Origin: JALHMI01 sp964598535
GTDB taxonomy: Bacteria; Planctomycetota; Planctomycetia; Pirellulales; PALSA-1355
NCBI GenBank assembly: GCA_964598535.1
Contig: CAZRCI010000019.1
Location: 41,159 to 105,158 of the forward strand
Reading direction: 5' to 3'
DNA length: 64,000 nt
The notes under the pieces were generated by a model that did no database searches, was not told where the DNA came from, and worked only from the letters and a program-made list of their open reading frames with translations. Positions 17,444 through 25,519 of this stretch are shown one piece after another. Position 1 is the stretch's first letter. Each line of letters begins with the position of its first letter. The position numbers were made by a program, and so were the translations under genes.

Positions 17444-18724
17444 ATGCCCTCGAACGAAACCAAGCCTTCCATCGTCCGTGTCGTGCTGGCCAGCTTCATC
17501 GGCACGACGATCGAGTGGTACGACTTCTTTCTCTATGGCACCGCGGCCGCGCTGGTGTTTGGAGAGATTTTCTTTCCGACGCTCGATCCGTTGGCCGGCA
17601 CGATGGCCTCGTTTGCGACCTATGCGGTCGGTTTTTTCGCGCGGCCCGTTGGCGGCATCGTCTTCGGTCACTTTGGCGACCGAATGGGGCGCAAGTCGAT
17701 GCTCGTCACGACGCTAATGATGATGGGCCTGGCGACGTTTTTGATCGGCGTATTGCCAACCTACGCGCAGATTGGCGTGGCGGCCCCCATCCTGCTCGTG
17801 CTGCTGCGATTCGTACAGGGGTTTGGTGTCGGTGGTGAATGGGGCGGCGCCGTGCTGATGGCCGTCGAACACGGCCATGCCGGTCGGCGCGGATTGTACG
17901 CAAGCTGGGTACAGGCCGGCGTGCCGGCCGGATTGCTGCTGGCCACGGCGGTATTCAACCTATTCTCGCTGTTGCCTGACGAACAGTTTCTAAGCTGGGG
18001 ATGGCGGGTGCCGTTCCTGTTGGGGATCGCTCTGCTGGGCGTGGGAATGTTCATCCGCATTCAAGTGTTCGAGAGTCCCGTGTTCGCTAGGGCCCGCGAG
18101 CGGAAGCCGCCGCCGCCGGTGCCGCTGCTGGCCGTGCTCCGTCAGTACCCGCGCAACATTCTGCTCGCAATGGGGGCCCGGTTTGCTGAGAACGGATCGT
18201 TCTATGTATTCAGCGTGTTCGTGCTCAGTTACGCGACCGTGGAGCTGGGCGTCGACAAGAGCGTGATCTTGAACGGCGTCCTCGTGGCGTCGGCCATTCA
18301 GTTTTTTGTCATTCCGGCGTTCGGCATTCTTTCGGATCGGCTGGGGCGCCGGCCCGTGTATCTTGCCGGTGCGTTTGGACTGGCGCTCTATGCCCTGCCC
18401 TTCTTCTGGCTTGTCGACCTGGGTAGCGCCTGGGCGATCACGCTGGCCATCGTACTGGGGATGATCGTGCATGCGGCGATGTATGCCCCCCAGGCCGCGT
18501 TTTTCAGCGAACTGTTCGGCACCGATGTGCGCTATACGGGCGCATCGATCGGCTACCAGTTGGCTTCGCCACTGGCCGGCGGGTTGGCGCCGTTAATTGC
18601 GACGGCGCTCTTGCAGCTTAGCGGTGGGGCGCCGTGGCCGGTGGCCGTTTACATGATCGTGCTCGCGGTGATTACGCTTGTCAGCGTGGGACTCGCGGCA
18701 GAAACGCACCGGGCGGAATTGTAG
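17444..18724 (+). CDS. MFS transporter, metabolite:H+ symporter (MHS) type
   Basis: A 426-residue, 12-helix major facilitator. MHS-subfamily markers: IGTTIEWYDFFLYGTAAAL in TM1, then GIVFGHFGDRMGRKSMLV (the G-x-x-x-D-R-x-G-R-K loop 2-3 motif), then RFVQGFGVGGEWGGAVLMAV in TM4, all shared with ShiA/ProP/KgtP-type symporters. A second loop motif, GILSDRLGRRP, lies in the second half. Likely proton-coupled uptake of an organic acid or osmolyte; the substrate is not deducible. Start ATG 17444 (MPSNETKPSIVRVVLAS) matches the family N-terminus. Confidence 0.9.
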   Translation: MPSNETKPSIVRVVLASFIGTTIEWYDFFLYGTAAALVFGEIFFPTLDPLAGTMASFATYAVGFFARPVGGIVFGHFGDRMGRKSMLVTTLMMMGLATFLIGVLPTYAQIGVAAPILLVLLRFVQGFGVGGEWGGAVLMAVEHGHAGRRGLYASWVQAGVPAGLLLATAVFNLFSLLPDEQFLSWGWRVPFLLGIALLGVGMFIRIQVFESPVFARARERKPPPPVPLLAVLRQYPRNILLAMGARFAENGSFYVFSVFVLSYATVELGVDKSVILNGVLVASAIQFFVIPAFGILSDRLGRRPVYLAGAFGLALYALPFFWLVDLGSAWAITLAIVLGMIVHAAMYAPQAAFFSELFGTDVRYTGASIGYQLASPLAGGLAPLIATALLQLSGGAPWPVAVYMIVLAVITLVSVGLAAETHRAEL

Positions 18725-18751
18725 ACCGCCGCGGCCCTTAGTTCTTGACCT

Positions 18752-18901
18752 TCACCCCAAGCCAGCAAACTTCTTCTTCCAGCGATAAAACGTCTGCTCG
18801 CTGATGCCCAGCTTGCGGATGATCTCCGTCACGGACGTCCCGCCGTCATGCTGACGCAACGCGAAGGCGATCTACTCCTCGGTAAAATGCTTCCTGCCCA
18901 T
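18752..18901 (-). pseudogene. IS3-type transposase orfA remnant with a nonsense codon
   Basis: Reading minus from 18901 gives MGRKHFTEE, a TAG stop, then IAFALRQHDGGTSVTEIIRK and LGISEQTFYRWKKKFAGLG before a TGA. This is the helix-turn-helix orfA of IS3-family elements (usual sequence TEEQI...). The CAG to TAG change and the lack of orfB, terminal repeats or the usual longer orfA show it is dead. Confidence 0.8.
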
Positions 18902-19012
18902 GGTCCTGAACCCTCCTCGTCAAAATGTCAGATTCCAAAAAATCTTGCACTCCGCACGGACTAGGAAACGGGGAGCAGGTCAGGCTGCAGCAATAGGAGC
19001 ATCGCATCTGCC

Positions 19013-19375
19013 ATGCACAGTTTACTACTATTTGATGTGAATGGACGAAAGATCGCAACGGAGGCGCTCGAGCAGGTATTTCAATCGGCTGCTGGTTTTG
19101 AACGCGTGCGACGTGACACACCCATAGGAACACCAATTGAAGCCGACTATATTGACGGAGACGATTTCACGACCGTCGATCTAGATCCGGAACGTGAAAC
19201 CATCTCAATTCGCGGTACATCCGGTGCCGCCCTAAAAGCCGCGTGGGCTATCCAGAGCAATCTCGATATTCCGTTGCGAATGGTGGACACAGATTACTCG
19301 TTTGACCTCGTTGTTAGAGATTTCTCGAACATTGACGAGTTGAGTGCCGCCATAGAGAACGCACAGTCGAATTGA
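19013..19375 (+). CDS. Hypothetical small protein in a mobile-DNA remnant region
   Basis: A 120-residue acidic protein beginning MHSLLLFDVNGRKIATEALE, with an alternating alpha/beta pattern (DDFTTVDLDPERETISIRGT, AALKAAWAIQSNLDIPLRMV). It has no membrane segment or known motif. An AGGAG lies about 12 bases upstream. Its codons are visibly more AT-rich than neighbouring host genes, and it sits between an IS3 remnant and a tRNA fragment, so it probably arrived by transfer. Size and acidity would suit an immunity protein, but no toxin is next to it; that idea is weak. Confidence 0.55.
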   Translation: MHSLLLFDVNGRKIATEALEQVFQSAAGFERVRRDTPIGTPIEADYIDGDDFTTVDLDPERETISIRGTSGAALKAAWAIQSNLDIPLRMVDTDYSFDLVVRDFSNIDELSAAIENAQSN

Positions 19376-19386
19376 TGAGCTGTCAC

Positions 19387-19434
19387 AAGCGGAAGACAAG
19401 GGATTCGAACCCTCCGACATGCGGGAACCGCCTT
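19387..19434 (-). pseudogene. 3' fragment of a tRNA-Ser gene
   Basis: On the minus strand the segment contains GGAGGGTTCGAATCCCTT, a T arm (GAGGG/CCCTT around TTCGAAT). It is followed by GTCTTCCG as the 3' acceptor strand plus discriminator, and preceded by a GCGG-TTC-CCGC variable-arm hairpin typical of tRNA-Ser. The D arm, anticodon arm and 5' acceptor strand are absent upstream. It looks like the piece left by an integration or excision event at a tRNA gene. Confidence 0.6.
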
Positions 19435-19482
19435 AGTTCGACTTTTGCAGTTTATAGGGAGCTAGAAACTGGTCTCGGTAAA

Positions 19483-19524
19483 TAGTGTGAGCCTCCGGCA
19501 CAGTAATGTGGGCCTCCGGAACAA
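19483..19524. repeat. Tandem 21-bp imperfect repeat ahead of the IS701-like remnant
   Basis: Two adjacent units (19483-19503, 19504-19524) share GTG-GCCTCCGG-ACA with a few changes. They sit about 45 bases before the transposase start and may belong to the element's terminus. Confidence 0.45.
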
Positions 19525-19567
19525 TGGTTGGGACATCACTTTCAATCATCGAGCAAGGAGGTTCACA

Positions 19568-20340
19568 GTGGAACTTGCCCCCAGTTTTATGGCGTTTATG
19601 CAAGAACTGTCGGCCACGATGACGATGCCCAGTTTCGTCAGCTTGACCACGATCCTGACCGGCGGGGTGTTTGCCATCCGGCGTACGGTTACGCGGATGA
19701 TCCTGGCGGCCGGAGATGCGGCCGACAAGCACTTCTCGTCGTATCATCGATTGTTCAGCGTGCTTTGCTGCTTGCCGACGAATTGCGATCTAACCAGCCG
19801 ACTGGTGAAAGACGCGCGCTTGTACGCCGCGCCGCCCGAGCGGAAGGCAGGCACCGACGGTCGACCACGCCGGCGGGGCCAGCGACTGCCGACGCCGATC
19901 GAGATGCTTGCCGGTCGCTGCCGCCGGGTCACGCTGAATATTTATGGGCACAAAGAAGCAGCGCGGCTGGCCGAGCAGGTCGCTCATGTCCATGCCGCGC
20001 CCCAGCGGCCGTTGCGCGTGGTGACGGTGGAAGCTGTCCAAGGCGGGCGAGGACAAAAAACGTTTTACTCCACCCGCCCGGAGGTTGCCGCGGAACAGGT
20101 GATCGCCTGGTACGCCATGCGTTGGAGCATCGAGGTGATGAACCATGACAGCAAACAACATCTCGGATTCGAAGAGCCACAAGACTGGCCGCGGCGTGCG
20201 GTCGAGCGCACGCCGCCGATGGCCATGCTGTTATACAGTCTGATCATGTTGCGGTTCGCACGCGAAGGGCATCGCAGTTGGCGTCCGCTTGCATGTCCTT
20301 GGTACACGTCGAAAGCCGCCCACGAGCGAACCATCGCGCG
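19568..20340 (+). pseudogene. IS701-like DDE transposase, internally deleted and 3'-truncated
   Basis: The frame starts at GTG 19568 behind a good AGGAGG. The N-terminus (MPSFVSLTTILTGG then AIRRTVTRMILAAGD) and the C-terminal half (LPTNCDLTSRLVKDARLYAA; AEQVIAWYAMRWSIEV; KQHLGFEEPQDWPRRAVERT) match IS701-family transposases. Right after SSYHRLFS the sequence jumps to LPTNCDL, so roughly 150-200 residues including the first catalytic Asp region are missing with the frame preserved. Homology ends near WYTSKAAHER, abutting the acylase stop at 20347. Inactive. Confidence 0.75.
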
Positions 20341-20346
20341 AAATCG

Positions 20347-22608
20347 CTATTTCAGTGCTTGCGTATCCCCTGGTTGTTCTTCGCCGGGGTGGTACTTCCG
20401 CTTGGCGTTGGCGATCACGTCTTCAAAATAGATGTAGTTGTCCTTCATCTGCTTTTTGGACATCAGCTCGGCCTGATCAAAAAAGTGTGGGCTTTTCGGG
20501 TCGCCGCTCGAACCGTACTGAAGCAGCGACTTGCTCTTGATGCGATCACCGAACTCGATGGCGCACATATAGCTGGTGCCCACCACGGCATAGTGCTTCT
20601 TCATCAGCTTCAGCGGCGGCAAATAGATCGACGGCGTGAAGTACATCGTAAACACGACGCCCGGCGGGCCCGGCATGCCCGCGCTCGGAAGGCTCGGCAG
20701 ATTGTCGCTGAACGGAATGCGGTAAAAGTCTGAAACGTTGGCGTGCCGCTGGAAGCGGTTCGCGTCGCCGTAGGGTACCTTCCAGTCGCCGAAGTTGCTT
20801 TGTAGATTTTCCGCGGCCGTGACCAGCGCCTTGAATTGCTCGGGCACGTTCGACACAAACTGCGCCTTGAGCGTTTCGGCCGGATAGCCGAAGCCGTAGA
20901 GCTCTTCGTACCAGGCGATGCATAGCGTGGACTGGGTACTTTCGATCGTGCCTACGCAGTCCCAATCCAGCAGATGGTTGATGTAAGGCTCTACCTTGGC
21001 GGCCAGCACCGGATCGGTCTGCCGCAGCTTCTCGAACTCCCGCTTGTAGGTCGGGAACTCGGATAGCGCCCAATAGACCGTTGTGTCGAACGACATTTCG
21101 AGCCATTTTTCGAACGTCACGTCGTTGGCTTCCCGCAGGATCTTACGCGACATCTTGGCTCGCCGCTTGTCGTCGTGGCGGTCTTCGACCATGTAGGCCG
21201 GGTAGTCGCCGATCGCCGGACCGGCGTCGTCGGTCGTGGTATAGGGCGTCGAGTTGCAGTTCTGAATGTAGCCCGATTCGGGATTCAGCAGTTGCGGGAG
21301 ATCGCGGAACGGGTGGATGCCCTGCCACTCGGTGCGCGGATCGCTACCGTCGACGGTCTTGCTCCAATCGAACGCCGGGTCGCGTTTGGGAATGATGCCG
21401 TTGTAGGCATAGAAAATGTTGCCGCCGACGTCGGCGTACACGATGTTGAATAGCGGCAATTCGAGCATTTCCATGGCGGCTTTGAACTCGTTAAGGTTCT
21501 TGGCCCGCAGCATCCTGATGCCCTGGCGCGAAAGGACCGCCTCGAATAGCTTGCCGAGGTTGGCCGAGATGTATTCCGTGTCGCTCAGCTTCTTGAGGAC
21601 CGGTCCATGATGCGTTTTGCGGAAAGTACATTGCACCTTATCCATCCGTCGGCCGTTTTTGACCAGGATCGTATCGGTCCACTCTTGGGCCTGTCGATAG
21701 CCGTCGCCATAGCGGTAGTTGAGCGGATTGTCAGGATCGTCGAACGTCTCTTTCCAGGAGCTACCGACATTCGGTTCGTTGACGGTCATGCCCCAGCCGC
21801 AGTATTCATTGTGTCCGATGACCGGCAGCGGCGTGCCGAAGAACGATGCCCCCGTGAAGTTCCAGCCTGCGCCGCTCCGCAGATGCGCCTCGTAGAACTG
21901 CCCGTAGCCGTAGAACGGCTGATGCGGATTGATCAGCAACATGGCTTTGCCGCTACGAGTCTTCTTGCCCGAGATCGCCCAAGCGTTCGAGCCACGGGCT
22001 TCCTCGATTTCTTCTTCGAGCTTCTTGCGAGGGTAGTCGCTGGGGACCTCGTCGGTCGAAACGTGCAGATGTCCGCCCAGCAGTTCGAGCGTCGCCGCGC
22101 GGCCAAACGCGAGTAGATACCAGGGCTCCATTCGCTCGAGCAACCGCGGCTTCACGTTGGGATGCGTGTCGAGATAGTAATTGATGCCCATGATGAACGC
22201 GGTGCCTGCGCGTTTCGGTTCGGGATCGAGCTTTTCGAAGTCGACCTTCGAACGCTGCGGGATCTCGAACGCGCGATTACGTTTGTCTTTGGCCAGAAAC
22301 TGCTTGCCGTAGAGTTCGCTATAACGGCCTAGCCCCAGGGCATAAGAGTCTTCAAGCTGCCAGAAGTAATCCTCGGCCTGAGCGTACCCATACCCAAACA
22401 GTACGGCTTCGTCGTTCGGACCGTCGATGTGTGGCATGCCGTAGGCGTCACGATAAATCGTCACGCTCTGGGCCAACACGTTGGGGTCGAGTTCCGACTC
22501 GAAATTGTCGGCGGCGCGAGCCACGAGCGGCACGAGCGCCGTCGCTAGTGCAAACACGGCGAACGTTCGACCGACGGCAGAGAAACGAACGACAACGGCC
22601 TCGAACAT
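20347..22608 (-). CDS. Penicillin-acylase-family N-terminal nucleophile hydrolase
   Basis: A 753-residue precursor of the penicillin/AHL acylase family, which cleaves amide-linked acyl groups. The start at 22608 follows AAGGGG at 7 bases and gives a signal peptide (VGRTFAVFALATALVPLVARA). The alpha chain carries SVTIYRDAYGMPHIDGPNDE and the FGYGYAQAEDYFWQLED motif. Autocatalytic cleavage should expose the Ser of EARGSNAWAISGKKT as the beta-chain nucleophile, followed by GKAMLLINPHQPF. Conserved NEYCGWGMTVNEPN follows. Exported to the periplasm. The natural substrate (lactone, beta-lactam or peptide-like amide) is unknown. Confidence 0.9.
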   Translation of the reverse strand: MFEAVVVRFSAVGRTFAVFALATALVPLVARAADNFESELDPNVLAQSVTIYRDAYGMPHIDGPNDEAVLFGYGYAQAEDYFWQLEDSYALGLGRYSELYGKQFLAKDKRNRAFEIPQRSKVDFEKLDPEPKRAGTAFIMGINYYLDTHPNVKPRLLERMEPWYLLAFGRAATLELLGGHLHVSTDEVPSDYPRKKLEEEIEEARGSNAWAISGKKTRSGKAMLLINPHQPFYGYGQFYEAHLRSGAGWNFTGASFFGTPLPVIGHNEYCGWGMTVNEPNVGSSWKETFDDPDNPLNYRYGDGYRQAQEWTDTILVKNGRRMDKVQCTFRKTHHGPVLKKLSDTEYISANLGKLFEAVLSRQGIRMLRAKNLNEFKAAMEMLELPLFNIVYADVGGNIFYAYNGIIPKRDPAFDWSKTVDGSDPRTEWQGIHPFRDLPQLLNPESGYIQNCNSTPYTTTDDAGPAIGDYPAYMVEDRHDDKRRAKMSRKILREANDVTFEKWLEMSFDTTVYWALSEFPTYKREFEKLRQTDPVLAAKVEPYINHLLDWDCVGTIESTQSTLCIAWYEELYGFGYPAETLKAQFVSNVPEQFKALVTAAENLQSNFGDWKVPYGDANRFQRHANVSDFYRIPFSDNLPSLPSAGMPGPPGVVFTMYFTPSIYLPPLKLMKKHYAVVGTSYMCAIEFGDRIKSKSLLQYGSSGDPKSPHFFDQAELMSKKQMKDNYIYFEDVIANAKRKYHPGEEQPGDTQALK

Positions 22609-22952
22609 GCATGCACCCCTTAGCGGTAAGAATGACGCCGGCATCCCTCCGAGACGGATGACTGCGCCACGTGGTTGGTCGATCTATTCGGCGGGCGTTG
22701 TGGGGGGCGACACCCGGCCGCGAAAGAACTCTCTGATACGTGACAAAGTAACCCGCCTCACGCTGCGAGGCAAGCTGGACGAGTCTCCGCGCTGCTGGCA
22801 CATGGCAGGACCCCGCAGCGGCTACTAAACTATGGAAACACCAAAGATGGGCTCCCTGGCCTCAAGAGCGGGGAAGAAGGAGGGCCGTCCCCCTCCCGCA
22901 CGCCTCTCTTCATCGAGTTTTCAACTGAAGTTTTACGGATTTTGGCAACCGG
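22609..22952. promoter_or_regulatory. Divergent intergenic region, no supported gene
   Basis: About 340 bases between the acylase and alpha/beta hydrolase start codons must contain both promoters. I see no clear operator, hairpin or small coding frame. Confidence 0.3.
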
Positions 22953-24935
22953 ATGCAAAAGCTTGTAGTGCCACTGTTGGGATGTCTTCTGGCCGTCTGG
23001 GGAGCGACTTTGGCAGTTGCCGAGGAGTTCGTGGTGCTGCCCACGGGGCAGGATTCAATCCTTTACGACCACTTGCTGGTCGAATTTGATCGGCAGGACG
23101 CAGCCCGCTCGGCGGCCGTCAAGTCGGCGCTCGACTCGCCGGCCGCGACATCCGCTCGCCAGGCAAAGTTGCGAGCGGATTTTACGAAGCTTGTCGGCGA
23201 GTTTCCCGAGCGGTCGCCGCTCAACGCCCGCACGGTGGGCGCCATCGAGTGCGACGGCTACCGCATTGAACGCGTGGTTTACGAAAGCCGGCCAAGGCAT
23301 CATGTAACGGCTAACCTGTATCTGCCGGCGGATGCTTCAAAACCCGTGCCGGGCATCCTGGTGCCGTGTGGTCACAGCGATAACGGTAAGGCCAGCGAAG
23401 CCTATCAAAGCGTGTGCATCCTGCTCGCGCTCAATGGGTTTGCGGCACTGATCTATGACCCCATTGGTCAGGGCGAACGGCATCAATTGCCCGATCTGCT
23501 TAGTCACGGAACCAACGAACACACGCTCGTCGGCGTTGGCTCGCTGCTCGTTGGCCGCAGCACGGGGTATTACCGCATCTTCGATGGGCTGCGGAGCATG
23601 GACTATCTGGCGGCGCGTCCCGAGGTCGATGCCGCGCGCCTGGGCAGCACGGGCAATTCCGGCGGCGGTACGATGACTACCTGGCTGATGGCGGTCGACG
23701 ACCGGATCGCCGTGGCGGCGCCATCGTGCTTCATCACCACGCTCGAACGGCTGTTCAAAACCATCGGTCCGCAAGATTGCGAACAGCACTTTCCGGGGCA
23801 AGGCCCGCTCGGTATCGATCACGCCGACTTCGTCACCATGCGGGCGCCGAAGCCGACATTGATTCTGGCGGCCGAGCGAGATTATTTCGATATCGGTGGG
23901 ACGCGAACCGCGGCCAAAGAAGCCGAGGCCGTGTACCGCCTGTTGGGGCAGCCAGAACGCGTCGGAATGTTTAGCCACAACGACGAACACGGCTTCAGCC
24001 GGCCACGCCGTCAGGCGGCCGTGCAGTGGCTGCGCCGTTGGCTGATGAACGACGATCGGCCCGTGGCCGAACCGTCGCTTGCGCTCCAGAAGGACGCGGC
24101 CCTGCAAGTGACGAGCAGCAAGCAGGTCGTCAAAGATTTTGCCGACGAACTTACGGTGGTCGATTTCAACCGCGAGCGAGCGGCAAAATTGCGCGAAGCT
24201 CGACAGCCGCGCTGGCAACGATTGTCGGCGGAAGAGCGGAAGAATTTGCTTCGCCGCGTGATCAACCTGCGACCCGATCGAGAGGCAACCACCGAGGCGA
24301 GCTCGTCAGGAACCAGTGAGTCGGCAGGGTACACCGTGGAAAAGCTGGTCCTCAACAGTGCCGATGGTTTTCCACTGCCCTCCCTGCTCTGTTTACCCCG
24401 AGGTAAGGCGGTCAAACGGCCGCTGACGATCTATGTCGATTCGGCCGGCAAGGCTCCGGCGTTCCATGCTCAGGGAGCGGTTGAGACGCTCGTCGGCGAT
24501 GGCCGCGCGGTGCTGGCGGTGGACCTTCGCGGCTATGGCGAGACGACCGACAACAAAAAAGCCGGCGCGAAGTATCAAAACGACGCGTTTCGCACCTCAA
24601 TGTTGGCGATGCACGTGGGCCGGCCGCTGCTGGGGCAACGCGTGGAGGATCTGATCGCGGCGGTGGACTATGCCAGCACCCTCTCAAACATCGATGCGGC
24701 AAACATCCAGGTCTTGGCCGTCAAGCGCGCGGGGCCCGTCGCCTTGCATGCCGCGGTGCTGGAGTCGCGAATCGCTTCGCTCGAAGTGCGCGACTCGATC
24801 GCTTCGTGGGAAAGCGATGTCGTCGCGCGGCCAGGGGATTCGCAACTCTTGGAGTTGGCCGTGCCGAGCGTGCTCGAATACTACGACCTGCCGGATCTGG
24901 CGGCAATACTGGGCACGCGGCTAAAGACGCACTAG
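22953..24935 (+). CDS. Secreted alpha/beta hydrolase (acetyl-xylan-esterase-like)
   Basis: A 660-residue exported protein starting with a signal peptide (MQKLVVPLLGCLLAVWGATL then AVAEE). The N-terminal half is an alpha/beta hydrolase: ILVPCGHSDNGKAS, LIYDPIGQGERHQL, then the nucleophile elbow RLGSTGNSGGGTMTTWLMA (G-N-S-G-G), and a late HNDEHGFSRPRR with the catalytic His. The Asp is probably in LILAAERDYFD. The C-terminal ~250 residues look like a second, degenerate hydrolase-like domain (PLTIYVDSAGKAPAF, VDLRGYGETTDNKK) without a clear elbow. Likely a carbohydrate or ester deacylase; similar large proteins are common in planctomycetes. Confidence 0.8.
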   Translation: MQKLVVPLLGCLLAVWGATLAVAEEFVVLPTGQDSILYDHLLVEFDRQDAARSAAVKSALDSPAATSARQAKLRADFTKLVGEFPERSPLNARTVGAIECDGYRIERVVYESRPRHHVTANLYLPADASKPVPGILVPCGHSDNGKASEAYQSVCILLALNGFAALIYDPIGQGERHQLPDLLSHGTNEHTLVGVGSLLVGRSTGYYRIFDGLRSMDYLAARPEVDAARLGSTGNSGGGTMTTWLMAVDDRIAVAAPSCFITTLERLFKTIGPQDCEQHFPGQGPLGIDHADFVTMRAPKPTLILAAERDYFDIGGTRTAAKEAEAVYRLLGQPERVGMFSHNDEHGFSRPRRQAAVQWLRRWLMNDDRPVAEPSLALQKDAALQVTSSKQVVKDFADELTVVDFNRERAAKLREARQPRWQRLSAEERKNLLRRVINLRPDREATTEASSSGTSESAGYTVEKLVLNSADGFPLPSLLCLPRGKAVKRPLTIYVDSAGKAPAFHAQGAVETLVGDGRAVLAVDLRGYGETTDNKKAGAKYQNDAFRTSMLAMHVGRPLLGQRVEDLIAAVDYASTLSNIDAANIQVLAVKRAGPVALHAAVLESRIASLEVRDSIASWESDVVARPGDSQLLELAVPSVLEYYDLPDLAAILGTRLKTH

Positions 24936-24994
24936 CAAAGTCCTGCTCGTGCTTCTAGAAAGACCATCTCCGATGAGGACACGTTGACGGAGCG

Positions 24995-25519
24995 TTAGCT
25001 CGCCATCGTCTGCTGCCCGTCGGCGAAGGCCAAGGAGCGATCTTGGCATTCAAAATCGAGTAGCCAGCGCTTTTTGTCCAGGCCGCCGGCGTAGCCCGTG
25101 AGTCGGCCATTGGCGCCGATCACCCGATGGCATGGCACGATGATCGAGATCGGATTTTGTCCGTTTGCGTGTCCGACCGCGCGAGATGCCGTTGGCCGGC
25201 CGATTCGCCGGGCGAGTTCGGCGTAGCTGATCGTCGTGCCAAACGGAATTCGTACGAGCTCTTGCCAGACTCGCTGTTGGAATGGCGTGCCGGCCGGATG
25301 AAGCGGTACGTCGAACGTCCGCCGCTGGCCGGCGAAGTATTCTTGGAGTTCGCTTCGGACAGGGGCAAACAGGGCAGAATCCCGGCGCCACGAGGCGTCA
25401 GGCTGTTCTGCTCCTTTGTGGCTGGGCAGATAGAGCCCCGTTAGGTGCTGGCCGTCGCCGACGACCAGAAGCTCGCCGAGCGGACTTTCGAAGTAATCGT
25501 AATAGTTGTCCTCGTTCAT
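24995..25519 (-). CDS. ogt: Methylated-DNA--protein-cysteine methyltransferase
   Basis: A 174-residue suicide repair protein that takes the alkyl group from O6-alkylguanine onto its own Cys. The acceptor is in IIVPCHRVIGANGRLTGYAG (PCHRV), preceded by the DNA-binding helix-turn-helix ISYAELARRIGRPTASRAVG. The ATG at 25519 follows GAGGAA by 8 bases and overlaps the stop of the Ada-AlkA gene by 4 bases (ATGA), so the two are translationally coupled. The pair covers O6-alkylguanine (here) and N3-alkylpurines (AlkA). Expected length for Ogt/MGMT. Confidence 0.95.
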   Translation of the reverse strand: MNEDNYYDYFESPLGELLVVGDGQHLTGLYLPSHKGAEQPDASWRRDSALFAPVRSELQEYFAGQRRTFDVPLHPAGTPFQQRVWQELVRIPFGTTISYAELARRIGRPTASRAVGHANGQNPISIIVPCHRVIGANGRLTGYAGGLDKKRWLLDFECQDRSLAFADGQQTMAS

